64,000 nucleotides of DNA. It comes from Caloranaerobacter sp050286925 (GTDB lineage Bacteria; Bacillota; Clostridia; Tissierellales; Thermohalobacteraceae). A model generated the notes under the pieces. It saw nothing but the letters and a program-made list of their open reading frames with translations. It made no database searches and was not told where the DNA came from. Below, piece by piece: positions 34,154-43,678 of the stretch (positions within the stretch are counted from its first letter, which is position 1; every line of letters begins with the position of its first letter). The stretch spans positions 186,001 to 250,000 of the forward strand of contig NZ_JBFWFX010000002.1 of assembly GCF_050286925.1 (NCBI RefSeq), given 5' to 3'. The position numbers and the translations under genes were made by a program.

Positions 34154-36504
34154 TGAAAAAACTTAACTTAAAGCTTTTAAGAAGTATTAAAAATTCAAAA
34201 GGGCAGTTTATTGCTGTAACTTTAGTTATTATTGTTGGGCTTACAGTATATACAGCTCTAAGTATGGCAGCAGTAAATTTAGAAAGTACCATAAATTATT
34301 ATTATGACATAACTAATTTTGCAGATCTATATGTACAGGTAGTTAAAGCACCAGAAAAAGCTATTGATAATCTTAAGAAGATGAATGACATTGAATTTGT
34401 CGAAGGAAGAATAGTTTTTGATGTACCTATAAAAGTAAAGGAAAAAGATGAAAAAGTAAAGGTAAGGATAATTTCTAAGCCGAGTGATCTTAACGGAATC
34501 AATTTACTTTATATGATGAAAGGAGAAAATATTGATAACAAATATAAAGATTGCTTAGTGATAAAACAATTTGCAGATGCCAGAAAAGTGAAATTAGGAG
34601 ATATCTTAAAGCTACAAATATCAGGCAAAACTTACAATCTATCTGTAAAGGGTGTAGTAAGCAGTCCGGAATACATTTATTTAATGGAAAATGAACAGAG
34701 TTTTTTACCTTCACCAAAAAAATTTGGAGTGGTGTATGTAACTAAAGAATTTGCACAAGATAGCTTTGGTTTTAGAGGGAATTATAATGAAATAATAATA
34801 AAAGCAAAAAATGGAGTAAATTTAAACAATTTAAAGAAAAAAATAGAGAATGAACTAGATAAATATGGGGTGAAAAGAATCATAACAAAAGATGAACAAC
34901 TAAGTAATTGGGCTGTTTCTGAAGAAATTAAGGGCTTAAGGCAATCCTCAAGTACAATTCCTTTAATTTTTTTAGGTGTAGCTGCAATAATTATGGCTGT
35001 AATGCTGTCAAGAATGGTAAGAGCAGAAAGAACATCAATAGGAGTTCTGAAGGCTCTTGGATATACTAATATTCAGTTAATATTGCACTATACAAAATAT
35101 TCATTATTAGTAGGTTTTATCGGTGCTGTATTTGGTGTTATTTTAGGAACTGTACTTTCAGGATATATGGCAAAGATGTATATTAAGTTTTTTAATATAC
35201 CAATGCTTAAGATGAATTTTTATTACAAATATATGGTATTAGCTGTTGTTCTTTCGATGATTTTTTGTATTATAGCAGGATTGTGGGGAGGAAAAAAAGT
35301 TTTAAAAATTCTTCCAGCAGAATCTATGAGACCAGAACCACCAAAATCTGGAGGTAGAATTTTTATTGATAGAATAACTGTACTATGGAATAGATTGACA
35401 TTTACATGGAAGATGGTATTAAGAAATATATTCAGAAATAAGAAAAGATTTATTTTTATAACTTTAGGGATAGCTCTAACATATAGTGTAATATTTTTAC
35501 CTTTGAGTGCTAGAGATGCTTTTATATCAATGTTTAGTACGCATTATAGTGAATTCCAGAGAATGGAGTATAATATAAGTTTTAGCAAGCCATTAAATAA
35601 AAAGGTCATAAAAGATATAAAAAACATTATAAAGGTAGACCATATTGAGCCTAAAATAGAATATCCGTTTGAAATTGAATATGGGCACAAAAGTAAGGTA
35701 GTAAACATAATTGGCCTTCAAAGAGATACTAGATTTTATAAATTTACTAACATTGATGGTGATGTTATTTCTTTAAAAGATAGAGGCATTTTCTTGACTG
35801 AAGGGTTAGCTAAGTATTTAGGAGTAGAAGATGGAGATAAGGTGAAAATAAAAAATTTTATTCCAGATAAAGAAGATGTATATTTACGCGTTTCAGGCAT
35901 AATAAAACAATCACTTGGTATAAATGGATACATGAATATAGATGAAATGGAAGAAAAATTGGTAGATAAAAATATGATAACAGGTGTATATTTAAATTCA
36001 GATGATAATGTAAAGAGTAAGCTTGAAAATATGAGTAATATTACATCTATTCAATCTTTACAAGATATGAAAGATATTTTCATGCAATTTTTAGATTTAA
36101 CTATGTATTCAGTTAGTTTAATGACACTTTTTGGTGGAGTTTTAGGTTTTGCTATAGTATACAATTCAACGGTAATGAGCATTAATGAAAGAAGATTAGA
36201 GTTTTCATCACTTAGAGTAATGGGATTTTCTAAAAGAGATATTTATAATATGCTTTCACGAGAAAATATGATTATGACGGTTTTGGGAATAATAATCGGA
36301 TTGCCAATTGGTCAATATATGATAAGGCTGTTAGAAGAAGTGTATAGTACAGAAATGTATACTATGGATGTTCAAACTTCATTATTGACATATATAGGAG
36401 CTATTTTATTAACAATGCTATTTGTTACGTTAGCTCAATTATTTACCCTAAGGAAAATTAATAGATTAGATTTTATTGAAGCGCTGAAAAATAGAATTTC
36501 ATAG
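34147..36504 (+). CDS. FtsX-like ABC permease
   Basis: This 785-residue permease has two copies of the FtsX core. Hydrophobic segments occur near residue 20, in a block at about 275-390, then near 435-455 and in a block at about 655-775, separated by two extracytoplasmic loops of 200-250 residues. This matches the larger MacB/ComG-like permeases of Firmicutes. It works with the ATPase just upstream, whose stop it overlaps: ATG 34147 lies inside the end of that gene, and ATG 34153 is an alternative two codons in. The HlyD-like protein follows 14 bases downstream. Confidence 0.9.
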   Translation: MVMKKLNLKLLRSIKNSKGQFIAVTLVIIVGLTVYTALSMAAVNLESTINYYYDITNFADLYVQVVKAPEKAIDNLKKMNDIEFVEGRIVFDVPIKVKEKDEKVKVRIISKPSDLNGINLLYMMKGENIDNKYKDCLVIKQFADARKVKLGDILKLQISGKTYNLSVKGVVSSPEYIYLMENEQSFLPSPKKFGVVYVTKEFAQDSFGFRGNYNEIIIKAKNGVNLNNLKKKIENELDKYGVKRIITKDEQLSNWAVSEEIKGLRQSSSTIPLIFLGVAAIIMAVMLSRMVRAERTSIGVLKALGYTNIQLILHYTKYSLLVGFIGAVFGVILGTVLSGYMAKMYIKFFNIPMLKMNFYYKYMVLAVVLSMIFCIIAGLWGGKKVLKILPAESMRPEPPKSGGRIFIDRITVLWNRLTFTWKMVLRNIFRNKKRFIFITLGIALTYSVIFLPLSARDAFISMFSTHYSEFQRMEYNISFSKPLNKKVIKDIKNIIKVDHIEPKIEYPFEIEYGHKSKVVNIIGLQRDTRFYKFTNIDGDVISLKDRGIFLTEGLAKYLGVEDGDKVKIKNFIPDKEDVYLRVSGIIKQSLGINGYMNIDEMEEKLVDKNMITGVYLNSDDNVKSKLENMSNITSIQSLQDMKDIFMQFLDLTMYSVSLMTLFGGVLGFAIVYNSTVMSINERRLEFSSLRVMGFSKRDIYNMLSRENMIMTVLGIIIGLPIGQYMIRLLEEVYSTEMYTMDVQTSLLTYIGAILLTMLFVTLAQLFTLRKINRLDFIEALKNRIS

Positions 36505-36518
36505 AGGGGGGTACTGAA

Positions 36519-37757
36519 ATGAAGAAAAAGGGTTTAATAATAGGTGTAATAATTGCATTAGCCATTTCTGCTTTTGTTATTGCTAACTCAATAGGAAAGA
36601 CTATAGAAGTAGAAGTATACAAGGTAAGTAAAGGTGATATTATTGAATATATTGATGAAACAGCACAAGTTAAGTCTGAAAGTGATAGAATGATATATTC
36701 AAAAATAATGGGTGATGTTGATGAAATTAAGGTTGAAGTAGGAGATAGAGTTAAAAAAGGCGATACATTAGTAATTATTAATACAGAAATAAAAGAGCTT
36801 GAAATTAAAAGTTTAGAAGCTAGACTTAAAGCTTTAAAAGCAGCATATAAAGAAGCAGTAAAAGAACCAAACAAGGAGCTAATAAACCAAGCTGAAGCTA
36901 GAGTGCGCTTGGAAAAAATTTTACTAGATGAGGCTATGAGAAATTATGAGACTAGCAAAAAGTTATATGAAAGTGATGCTATAAGTTTTAACCAATATAA
37001 AACTGCTCTTGATAAATTGAACTTACAGAAAGAATCATTACAAATAGCTGAAAATGAACTGGAGCAAGTAAAAAAAGGAGTATCTTCAAATGTTAAAGAA
37101 CAATATTTAGCTCAAATTAGAGAGTTGGAATATCAAATAGATAAATTATACAGAACAAGAGATGATTATTTTATTAAATCGCCAGTTGATGGAATGATAT
37201 TAGATTTGAATATTAAAGAAGGGGATTATTTGCAAATAGGGACTCCTGTACTGGAAATAGGAGATAATGAGGATATTTATCTGCAGGCTGATGTATTAGT
37301 AGATGAAATAGATAAAATAAATAAAGATACTCAGGTTATTGTTTATAGTGATGAGCTTAACATAAATGGAGCTGGGAAAGTAAAAAAGATATATCCAAAG
37401 GCATTTAGCAAAATGTCTGATTTAGGTATAGAACAAAAAAGAGTAAAGGTTGATATAGATTTATTGGAAAAAATACCAACTTTGAAAATTGGATATGAAG
37501 TAGATGTAAAATTTGTTGTAGATAAAAGGCAAAATGTAATAGTTGTTCCAGAAAGTGCAGTTTTTGACTTTGAGGGAGAAGATTATGTTTATGTAGTTGA
37601 AGAGGATACGGCAAAACTAAGGAAGGTTAATTTAGGCCTTAAAAATGATGATATTGTAGAAGTTATTTCTGGTTTAAAAGAAGGTGACTTAGTGATATTA
37701 TCACCAGATAAGGATATTAAAGAGGGGACGAGGATAAAGCAAATTAGGAAGGAGTAG
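36519..37757 (+). CDS. HlyD/MacA-type membrane fusion protein
   Basis: This 412-residue protein has one N-terminal membrane anchor (residues about 5-22), a biotinyl-lipoyl-like barrel half (GDVDEIKVEVGDRVKKGDTL), a long coiled coil from about 85 to 205, the second lipoyl half (SPVDGMILDLNIKEGDYL) and beta-barrel domains ending in KEGDLVILSPDKDIKEGTRI. It should couple the ABC pump to the cell surface. The ATG follows GAGGGGGG. The tetR gene begins 4 bases after its stop, completing the operon. Confidence 0.9.
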   Translation: MKKKGLIIGVIIALAISAFVIANSIGKTIEVEVYKVSKGDIIEYIDETAQVKSESDRMIYSKIMGDVDEIKVEVGDRVKKGDTLVIINTEIKELEIKSLEARLKALKAAYKEAVKEPNKELINQAEARVRLEKILLDEAMRNYETSKKLYESDAISFNQYKTALDKLNLQKESLQIAENELEQVKKGVSSNVKEQYLAQIRELEYQIDKLYRTRDDYFIKSPVDGMILDLNIKEGDYLQIGTPVLEIGDNEDIYLQADVLVDEIDKINKDTQVIVYSDELNINGAGKVKKIYPKAFSKMSDLGIEQKRVKVDIDLLEKIPTLKIGYEVDVKFVVDKRQNVIVVPESAVFDFEGEDYVYVVEEDTAKLRKVNLGLKNDDIVEVISGLKEGDLVILSPDKDIKEGTRIKQIRKE

Positions 37758-37761
37758 TAAC

Positions 37762-38394
37762 TTGTCAAGTAAATTTGAAAGGTTGCCTAAAGAGAAGAAA
37801 GAAAAAATAATTAATATTTGCATTGAGGAGTTTGCGAAAAATGGATATGAAAAGGCATCAACAAATAAAATAGTTGAAAGAGCTGGTATATCAAAAGGTA
37901 TTTTATTTCACTATTTTGGAAGTAAGAAAAAATTATTTCTTTATGTATTTGATTATGTTCTAAATGATGTAGAAAAAAAGTTTGATGAGTATATTAAGGA
38001 AGAAGATTCAAGAGATGTTTTTGACAGGGTATTAAAATGGAGTTTGATGGAGATTAAGTTCGCTAGCGAATATCCAGTAGTATATAATTTTTTAGTAAAG
38101 GTTTTTATTTCGCCTCCTGAAGAATTAGAAGAAGAAATTAAAGTAAGATACTATCAAAAATATAATAAGTACTTGAAAATTCTTATGGATGATATTGATA
38201 CTCGAAAATTTAGAAATAATATTGATATAAATAAAGCTGTCGAAATTTTACTCTTTACCTTGGAAGGTATTATAAAAAGATTTACTGTAATGTATAAGGG
38301 GAGAGAGGATGAAGTTATAAAAGATATAAATGATATAATAATTGAATTTGAAGAATATATAAATATTTTGAAATCTGGTTTTTATAATCCATAG
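37762..38394 (+). CDS. TetR-family repressor of the efflux operon
   Basis: This 210-residue protein has an N-terminal TetR helix-turn-helix (NKIVERAGISKGILFHYFGS) and a helical ligand-binding domain. The start is TTG 37762, supported by AAGGAGTAG. As the last gene of the operon headed by two TTGAC...GTCAA palindromes, it is the obvious autorepressor. The inducer is unknown. Its last codons (FYNP, stop) fall in a 25-bp motif that is repeated at the right edge of the window. Confidence 0.9.
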   Translation: MSSKFERLPKEKKEKIINICIEEFAKNGYEKASTNKIVERAGISKGILFHYFGSKKKLFLYVFDYVLNDVEKKFDEYIKEEDSRDVFDRVLKWSLMEIKFASEYPVVYNFLVKVFISPPEELEEEIKVRYYQKYNKYLKILMDDIDTRKFRNNIDINKAVEILLFTLEGIIKRFTVMYKGREDEVIKDINDIIIEFEEYINILKSGFYNP

Positions 38395-38410
38395 AAAATT
38401 ATAATTTGAT

Positions 38411-38448
38411 AATCCCTAAGAATAATTTTACTTAGGGATTTGTATATT
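38411..38448 (+). terminator. Terminator of the efflux operon
   Basis: AATCCCTAAG (38411-38420) pairs with CTTAGGGATT (38431-38440) and T-rich sequence follows. Confidence 0.85.
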
Positions 38449-38588
38449 TTTTGACGAAATGATTATATAAGGAAAGGTAATAAAAAATAAAGAAATGCAT
38501 AGTTCTATCTTACTAACTTTATTTATTTATAAAATCTAAGTTTAAAATTTAATTGAAAAAAAATATTTATTATTTTAAAATTGTATAT

Positions 38589-38635
38589 ATACTATATATA
38601 TGTATTATTTTAATATATACCACAATATAAAGGGG
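38589..38635 (+). promoter_or_regulatory. Possible pair of NrdR boxes before nrdD
   Basis: Two 16-base sites (38589-38604 and 38620-38635) resemble the NrdR consensus ACACWATATATWGTGT, at about 11 and 12 of 16 positions. Their starts are 31 bases apart, the three-turn spacing usual for NrdR. The region is AT-rich, so chance matches are a real risk. Confidence 0.4.
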
Positions 38636-38643
38636 TTGATTGC

Positions 38644-40782
38644 TTGGTAGCTCGAGTTCAGAAACGGAACGGAAACATTGTTGATTTTGACATTCAAAAA
38701 ATTGAGAATGCAATTTTTGCTGCTGCAAAAGCTGTAGGGGGAGATGATAGGAAAGAGGCAAGAAGATTAGCTGAGATAACAGCTAATATATTAGAAGAAG
38801 CTTTCGGTGCTGGTATTCCTACGGTTGAAGACATACAAGATATTGTCGAAAAAGTACTTATAGAAGAAGGACATGCTAAAACAGCTAAGGCTTATATATT
38901 ATACAGGAAAAAGCATGAGGAACTAAGAGATGTTAAAAATCTTTTTATGGATGCAGAAAAGATGATTGAAGAATATGTATCTTTAGAAGACTGGAGAATT
39001 AATGAAAATGCAAATATGGGATTCAGTTTACAGGGGCTAAATAATCATATTGTTGAATCTATAACTAAAAAATATTGGCTCAATAAAATTTATAGAAAAG
39101 AATTAAGAGATGCTCATATTAACGGAGATTTACATATACACGATTTAGGATTATTAGCTCCATATTGCTGTGGTTGGGATCTTGAGGCACTATTGATTCA
39201 TGGGTTTAAAGGTGCATCTGGAAAGATTGAATCTAAGCCTGCTAAGCATTTTCAATCATTTTTAGGACAGATTGTGAACTGGCTGTATACTTTACAAGGG
39301 GAAGCTGCTGGAGCACAAGCTATAAGTTCGCTTGATACTTATGCTGCACCGTTTATCTACTATGATGGATTAACTTATGATCAGGTAAAAAAAATAGTAC
39401 AGAGTTTTGTTTTTAATTTAAATATACCAACTAGAGTAGGGTTTCAGACGCCATTTACTAATATAACTTTAGACATTACACCTCATCCTATGCTTAAAAA
39501 TATGCCTGTTATAATTGGCGGTAAACGCATGGAAAAAACTTATGGAGAATTCCAAAAAGAAATGGACATGTTCAATAAGGCGCTTTGTGAAGTTATGATG
39601 GAAGGAGACGGGGCTGGAAGGAGTTTCAGTTTCCCAATACCTACAATAAATATAACGAAGGATTTTCCGTGGGATTCCGAGGTTGCGAACTTAATTATGG
39701 AGATGACTAGAAAATTTGGAACTCCTTATTTTGCTAATTTTATAAATAGTGATATGTCACCTGAAGATGTTAGAAGTATGTGTTGTAGACTGCGTTTAGA
39801 TAACCGTGAATTAAGAAGAAGAGGCGGAGGGTTGTTTGGAGCTAATCCTTTGACAGGTTCTATAAATGTAGTAACATTAAATATGGCTAGAATAGGTTAT
39901 CTATCAAAAAATAAAGAAGAATTCAAAAGAAGAGTTAGAGAGCTTATGGAACTAGCCAAAGAGATATGTGAAACAAAGAGAAAAGTATTAGAAGGTTACA
40001 TGGAAGCTGGGTTATATCCATATTCTAAATTCTATTTACAGAGTATTAAAGATGCAGAAGGAGAGTATTTTAAAAATCATTTTAGTACAATAGGGCTTAA
40101 TGGAATGAATGAAGCATGTGTAAACTTATTGGGTAAAGATATAACAACTGAAGAGGGAAATGAATTTGCAATTGAAATAATGGAATTTATGAATAAAGTA
40201 ATTCAAATTTTCCAAGAAGAAACAGGAAGTTTATGGAATTTAGAGGCTTCACCTGCTGAAAGTGCATCATATAGATTTGCAAGAATGGATAAAAAGCTTT
40301 ATCCAAAGATATTTACTCAAGGAGACAAAGAGCCATATTATACAAATTCAACTCAACTTCCTGTAGGACATACAAAAGATATTTTTGAAGCTGTTAGACT
40401 ACAAGATAAATTGCAGAGTCTATATACAGGTGGAACAGTTTTTCATGGTTTTATAGGAGAAGAAATTGAGAGTGTTGAGGTAGTTAAGACTTTAATAAAG
40501 AAAGTGTTTGAAAATAGTAAAATACCTTATTTTACAATAACACCGACATATAGTATTTGTCCTGAACATGGTTATATAAGTGGAGAACATTTTAATTGTC
40601 CAAAATGTGGAAAAGAATCTGAGGTATGGACTAGGGTTGTTGGTTTTCACCGTCCAGTTCAGTCATGGAATAAAGGTAAAAAAGAGGAGTTTAAAGATAG
40701 GTTAGAATTTGATGCAAAGTATAGTATATTGAATAATGTTTCAAAAAGAGAAGAAACTTTAATTGCAGTTGGTGAAGTATAA
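38644..40782 (+). CDS. nrdD: Anaerobic ribonucleoside-triphosphate reductase
   Basis: This 712-residue glycyl-radical enzyme makes deoxynucleotides without oxygen. It begins with an ATP-cone (ARVQKRNGNIVDFDIQKIE, residues 3-21 onward). The catalytic barrel contains CCRLRLDNRELRRRGGGLFG. Near the C-terminus there is a zinc-site-like CPEHGY...CPKCG segment and the radical motif VVGFHRP, with Gly667 as the likely radical residue. The start is TTG 38644 behind AAAGGGGTTG. nrdG follows 22 bases after the stop. NrdR control is possible from the upstream boxes. Confidence 0.94.
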   Translation: MVARVQKRNGNIVDFDIQKIENAIFAAAKAVGGDDRKEARRLAEITANILEEAFGAGIPTVEDIQDIVEKVLIEEGHAKTAKAYILYRKKHEELRDVKNLFMDAEKMIEEYVSLEDWRINENANMGFSLQGLNNHIVESITKKYWLNKIYRKELRDAHINGDLHIHDLGLLAPYCCGWDLEALLIHGFKGASGKIESKPAKHFQSFLGQIVNWLYTLQGEAAGAQAISSLDTYAAPFIYYDGLTYDQVKKIVQSFVFNLNIPTRVGFQTPFTNITLDITPHPMLKNMPVIIGGKRMEKTYGEFQKEMDMFNKALCEVMMEGDGAGRSFSFPIPTINITKDFPWDSEVANLIMEMTRKFGTPYFANFINSDMSPEDVRSMCCRLRLDNRELRRRGGGLFGANPLTGSINVVTLNMARIGYLSKNKEEFKRRVRELMELAKEICETKRKVLEGYMEAGLYPYSKFYLQSIKDAEGEYFKNHFSTIGLNGMNEACVNLLGKDITTEEGNEFAIEIMEFMNKVIQIFQEETGSLWNLEASPAESASYRFARMDKKLYPKIFTQGDKEPYYTNSTQLPVGHTKDIFEAVRLQDKLQSLYTGGTVFHGFIGEEIESVEVVKTLIKKVFENSKIPYFTITPTYSICPEHGYISGEHFNCPKCGKESEVWTRVVGFHRPVQSWNKGKKEEFKDRLEFDAKYSILNNVSKREETLIAVGEV

Positions 40783-40804
40783 ATTTTTAACTGAGGGTGT
40801 TATT

Positions 40805-41491
40805 ATGAATTTTAAAGGATTACAAAAATCTTCTTTTATTGATTACCCAGACAAAATATGTACTGTATTATTTACAGGAGGTTGTAATTTCAGATGTCCA
40901 TTTTGTCATAACTCTTCACTTGTTAAAAATGAAGGAGAATTTATTTTAGAAAAAGATGTATTAGAATTTTTAAAAAGTAGAAAAGAAATGGTAGAAGCTG
41001 TATGTATATCTGGTGGAGAACCTACTTTACAGAAAGGGTTAGTAAGTTTCATAAAAAAAGTAAAGGATATAGGATATCTTGTGAAACTAGATACAAATGG
41101 AACTAATCCTGATGTGATTAAAAAGCTTTTAGATTTAAGATTAATAGATTATATAGCAATGGATATTAAAGCTCCTTTGTCTAAATATAATAGTGTGGCT
41201 GATGTGATTGTAGATATTAATTCAATACGAGAAAGTATTAGATTGATTAAAAATAGTAATATAGATTATGAGTTTAGGACTACTGTATGTAAAGAATTAT
41301 TAGATCAGGATGATATTTTAGAGATTTCGAAAAATATTAGCGGAGCTAAAAGATATATTATACAGAATTTTAGAGATAGAGAAACAGTATTAGCCGGACA
41401 GGGGAAATTTACACCTTATTCAAGGCAAGAGTTATTAGAAATTGAAAAAAAGATACAAGGTTTATTTGATGAAATAAAAATAAGATTTTAA
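40805..41491 (+). CDS. nrdG: Anaerobic ribonucleotide reductase activating enzyme (radical SAM)
   Basis: This 228-residue radical SAM protein has the Cys-x3-Cys-x2-Cys cluster motif GCNFRCPFCHN (cysteines near residues 26-33) and the SAM-binding CISGGEPTLQ. It generates the glycyl radical on NrdD. ATG 40805 is chosen because GAGGGTG stands at the right distance; the frame extends back into nrdD. It is the longer, pyruvate-formate-lyase-activase-like NrdG form typical of anaerobes. The terminator follows directly. Confidence 0.92.
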   Translation: MNFKGLQKSSFIDYPDKICTVLFTGGCNFRCPFCHNSSLVKNEGEFILEKDVLEFLKSRKEMVEAVCISGGEPTLQKGLVSFIKKVKDIGYLVKLDTNGTNPDVIKKLLDLRLIDYIAMDIKAPLSKYNSVADVIVDINSIRESIRLIKNSNIDYEFRTTVCKELLDQDDILEISKNISGAKRYIIQNFRDRETVLAGQGKFTPYSRQELLEIEKKIQGLFDEIKIRF

Positions 41492-41522
41492 AAAAAGAAT
41501 GGCTTATCGCCATTCTTTTTTT
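41492..41522. terminator. Bidirectional terminator between nrdG and the second chemoreceptor gene
   Basis: AAAAAGAATGGC (41492-41503) pairs with GCCATTCTTTTT (41509-41520). A and T runs on both ends suit the two convergent genes. Confidence 0.9.
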
Positions 41523-43492
41523 TAGAACTTAAATTTTTTTACTTCTTCTTCAAGATTAATGGAAAGTTTAGCTAATTCTTGTGCCGCAATGGATATTTGT
41601 TGAATTGAAGTTGATTGTTCTTGAGTTGAAGCAGCTACTTCTTCAGCACTTGCAGCTGATTCTTCTGAAACGGCTGATATACTTTGAATTTCATCTACCA
41701 TATTATTAGTTTCACCTTTAACTTTTCCAATAGCTTCAGCTATATCATTAACTTGATTTAATACTTTATTTATAGAATCAGAGATTTTATAGAATGCATC
41801 AGTTGTATTTTGGCTAAGACTTTCTTGTTCTTTAAAGATTTTTAATGTATCTCTTGTAACTGCTACAACATTTTTAATGTCGTTAATCATATCTGTTAGT
41901 ATATTGTTTATTTGTTCAACAGACTCTTGAGATTGTTCTGCAAGTTTTCTTATTTCATCGGCAACAACACTAAATCCACGTCCAGCTTCACCCGCTCTGG
42001 CTGCTTCTATAGAAGCATTTAAAGCTAGTAAATTCGTCTGTTCTGCAATAGAGCTTATAAGATTTGTTATTTGACTAATCTCTTCAGATTTTTTATTTAG
42101 GTTTTCTATTGAATTAGAAACATTTTTAATTGCTTCAGCACTTTGTTTAAGTTTGTTATTTTGATTATTAATTATTTCAATTCCATGATCAGCTAATAAT
42201 TTTGATTCATTTGATATTTTAGCAGATTCTATTGATTTATTAGAAATAGTTTCAATAGATTTTACTATTTCATTAACTGAATTAGAAGTATTTTCAATGC
42301 TAGTAGCTTGTGCACTGCTACCAGAAGCAAGTTCGTCGATTGCTACAGCTATTTGCTCTGATATTTCGCTTACCTGAGATGAAGATTCTGAAAGATTTAA
42401 CGCTGCTTTATTAACTTTTTCAGAAGCTATATTGATATTATTTAATAAGCTTTTGAGGTTATTATTCATCTTTTTAAAAGCAAAAGCTAATTCTCCTATT
42501 TCATCTTTGCTTTTTATATCTACATTTTGAGTTAAATCTCCTTCAGACAATCTATTAGCGAAAAAAACTAATCTTGCTATTGGTTTTGTTATACTCAAAG
42601 AAAATATGTATCCAATTGCTGATGCGGCTAAAATGATTATAATTGTTATTATAAATGTAAATAGTCTGGCTTTGTTAAGTGGAGCAAAAGCTTCTTCATA
42701 AGGTTGCTGAACTATTACGCCACCGTTAAGAATAGGTACAGGTCTATATGAACCATAGTATTTTATTCCATCAATTTCGTATATTGTAGTTCCGGTTTTC
42801 TTTTTAAGAACTTCTTTCACAGGAGCTATATCAGAATATGATATTCTTTCTTCAATTATACTTTTATTTGGATGAGCAAGTACTTTACCTTCAGAATCTA
42901 CAACAAAACCGAAACCTGTTTTACCAATAGTTATTTCTTTTCTAAACTTTTCAATAGAACTTAAATCTACAAAAGCACCTAATATAGCAATCATTTTATT
43001 GTTGTTATCAAAAATAGGAGTTGCGATTGCTAAAGATGGTCTGGCAGTAGTTTTTGAAATCAAGATATCACTTATTACTGTTTTCTTTTTTTCTTTTACA
43101 TCTTTTATGTACTGACGTTTAGATAAATCTGAGTAAAAAGTTCTACCATCAGATCTTGCTATCTGATAACCTTTTAAATTGGTTACAAATAGTAAGGAAA
43201 AGTCTGGTTGTTTAGCTTTTATAGATTCCAATATTTTAGTTTGCGAGTCTTTGTCTAAAGAAGTAATACCTTCAAGGTTGGAAATTGATTCTAATAATTT
43301 GATTTTTTCGTATAGAAATGTTTCAATTTGATTTGACAAAATTTTAGCTAGATGATTACTGGTATCTTCTAATTCATTTAAAATAGCTTCTTTTTGATTA
43401 AAATATGAAATTAGTCCAGATGTTGTTGATGATAAAAATACTAGTGCGATAATTATAAGAATAAGTTTTGTTTTTAGCTTTATGTTTTTCAA
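41522..43492 (-). CDS. Methyl-accepting chemotaxis protein with Cache sensor
   Basis: This chemoreceptor of about 656 residues has a first membrane helix near residues 8-30, a periplasmic region of about 245 residues with double-Cache features (GYQIARSDGRTF; VVDSEGKVLAHPN), a second membrane helix, HAMP (SLSITKPIARLVFFANRLSE) and a signalling domain with the tip EQTNLLALNASIEAARAGEA. The start is TTG 43492: AGGAGG is spaced 7 bases from it, whereas ATG 43510 lies on the other side of that site. Cache domains of this type usually bind amino acids or small organic acids, so its signal may differ from the receptor at 26 kb. Confidence 0.93.
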   Translation of the reverse strand: MKNIKLKTKLILIIIALVFLSSTTSGLISYFNQKEAILNELEDTSNHLAKILSNQIETFLYEKIKLLESISNLEGITSLDKDSQTKILESIKAKQPDFSLLFVTNLKGYQIARSDGRTFYSDLSKRQYIKDVKEKKKTVISDILISKTTARPSLAIATPIFDNNNKMIAILGAFVDLSSIEKFRKEITIGKTGFGFVVDSEGKVLAHPNKSIIEERISYSDIAPVKEVLKKKTGTTIYEIDGIKYYGSYRPVPILNGGVIVQQPYEEAFAPLNKARLFTFIITIIIILAASAIGYIFSLSITKPIARLVFFANRLSEGDLTQNVDIKSKDEIGELAFAFKKMNNNLKSLLNNINIASEKVNKAALNLSESSSQVSEISEQIAVAIDELASGSSAQATSIENTSNSVNEIVKSIETISNKSIESAKISNESKLLADHGIEIINNQNNKLKQSAEAIKNVSNSIENLNKKSEEISQITNLISSIAEQTNLLALNASIEAARAGEAGRGFSVVADEIRKLAEQSQESVEQINNILTDMINDIKNVVAVTRDTLKIFKEQESLSQNTTDAFYKISDSINKVLNQVNDIAEAIGKVKGETNNMVDEIQSISAVSEESAASAEEVAASTQEQSTSIQQISIAAQELAKLSINLEEEVKKFKF

Positions 43493-43678
43493 TGTTAATC
43501 CTCCTAACATATTAATCTAATATAAAATAACACATAACTAGAAAAATTCGACAGAATATAAGTAAATCCTTCAAAAAGTTTAAAAAAGATTAATTTACTT
43601 TTTTATGGCTAATATATATAATAATAGAACAAAATCTTCGATTTAAAAAATTTCTTTATATTTATGAGGGGGGTTAGT

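Noticed and set aside
36473..36874. 133-codon open frame on the minus strand inside the HlyD-like gene
   Set aside because: It lies wholly antisense to a clear gene, has no ribosome binding site, and has the low-complexity Ser/Ile composition of a shadow frame.
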